A DNA stretch of 21,559 nt from a virus: the IMG/VR virus record IMGVR_UViG_3300022200_001499, positions 1 through 21,559 of that record; one strand, given 5' to 3'. A program made the position numbers and the translations under genes. The notes beneath the pieces were generated by a model. It ran no database searches and had not been told where the DNA came from. It saw nothing but the letters and a program-made list of their open reading frames with translations. Positions 21,252 to 21,559 of the stretch are shown here, piece by piece (positions within the stretch are counted from its first letter, which is position 1; each line of letters starts with the position of its first letter).

Positions 21252-21559
21252 GCATTACTACAGCCCATACCTCTGATTTAACTAATATACCCCACACGCC
21301 TATCAAAGAAGCGCAACCTTGTGGTGTTTTTGAACATGACCTTGGACCGTTATGTCAGGTAGGGATAACCTGTAAAACCCTAAAAATACTAAAAAAATCT
21401 GTGGGGGTATCGATAGGAAAGCCTTCTTAATTTTCCCCCAGCCCCCTTTTTGATTGCTTTTGATTCCTTTAAATTCTTTTTGATTCTTTTTGATTCTCTT
21501 AGATTCTCTTAGCTTCAAATATCAAAGAGTAATAAGAGACACTAAGAGAATACCAACAG
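21252..21559. other. Non-coding region at the window end
   Basis: No supported gene in these 308 bases. The first about 195 bases show only a possible long-loop inverted repeat (TGGGGG at 21402-21407 with CCCCCA at 21435-21440). The rest holds the second repeat array (21447-21516) and an A/G-rich stretch with AAGAGA motifs. An open frame on the minus strand runs through the repeat array and is judged a by-product. Confidence 0.6.
21447..21516 (+). repeat. Direct repeat array 2 (SR-like), seven 10-base units
   Basis: Seven exact 10-base steps: TTTTTGATTG, CTTTTGATTC, CTTTAAATTC, TTTTTGATTC twice, TCTTAGATTC and TCTTAGCTTC. The last units resemble CTCTAAGATTC of array 1. In T7, SR repeats occur both left and right of the terminal repeat. 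Two related arrays about 620 bases apart therefore suggest that the ends of the linear genome lie between or near them. A period near one helical turn could also matter for protein binding or DNA bending (T-tracts in phase). Confidence 0.8.

Noticed and set aside
21303-21518. 71-codon open frame on the minus strand at the window end
   Set aside because: Its first third is just the complement of the repeat array, with Lys/Arg-rich low complexity, and there are no coding signs.

Overview
This window reads as the late half of a T7-type podovirus (Autographiviridae-like, short non-contractile tail). It starts in the last codons of a probable portal gene and ends in the non-coding region after the large terminase. 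All convincing genes are on the + strand, tightly packed and often joined by ATGA or short overlaps. The DNA is visibly AT-rich. Core proteins are recognisable at T7-like lengths: scaffold, capsid, tail tube A and B, fibre with a gp17-type anchor, internal virion proteins 14/15/16, and small and large terminase.

Layout: portal tail end (1-39), small unknown protein (61-252), scaffold (255-1064), a 280-base gap holding a hairpin and a decayed-looking reading frame, major capsid (1345-2313) closed by a UUCG hairpin terminator, tail tubular A and B (2423-5453), tail fibre (5463-6842), then a cassette of exchangeable fibre-tip and companion proteins (6852-9751). An HNH endonuclease gene sits between what look like two halves of one companion protein in that cassette. 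A compact lysis module follows (9760-10889): small membrane protein, M15 peptidase endolysin, holin, and overlapping inner and outer spanins. Next come the ejectosome proteins (10898-18169); the lytic transglycosylase domain lies at the C-terminus of the gp15-like protein, not in gp16 as in T7. The packaging genes are small terminase, an endonuclease VII-like nuclease and large terminase (18173-20690). Compared with T7, the fibre and lysis genes lie between gp12 and gp14 instead of after gp16.

The most striking part is after the terminase. Two tandem 23-residue genes (21046-21117 and 21180-21251) encode near-identical peptides with the full hallmark pattern of PqqA, the ribosomal precursor of the redox cofactor PQQ, including Glu15 and Tyr19. 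The copies differ at 7 codons, 6 of them synonymous, so the peptide seems to be under selection. They lie between two arrays of related short direct repeats (20767-20830 and 21447-21516) that resemble the SR repeats flanking the T7 terminal repeat. A sigma70-like promoter (CGGACA, 17 bases, TATAAT) sits just upstream. No other PQQ gene is present, so the peptides would have to be matured by host PqqB/C/D/E.

Inference: the phage probably infects a PQQ-dependent bacterium. A methylotroph using PQQ-containing methanol dehydrogenase, such as an AT-rich small-genome Methylophilales, is a good candidate. The phage may boost host PQQ supply, and so C1 oxidation and energy, by adding pqqA copies. This is a candidate auxiliary metabolic gene of unusual type, a peptide substrate rather than an enzyme.
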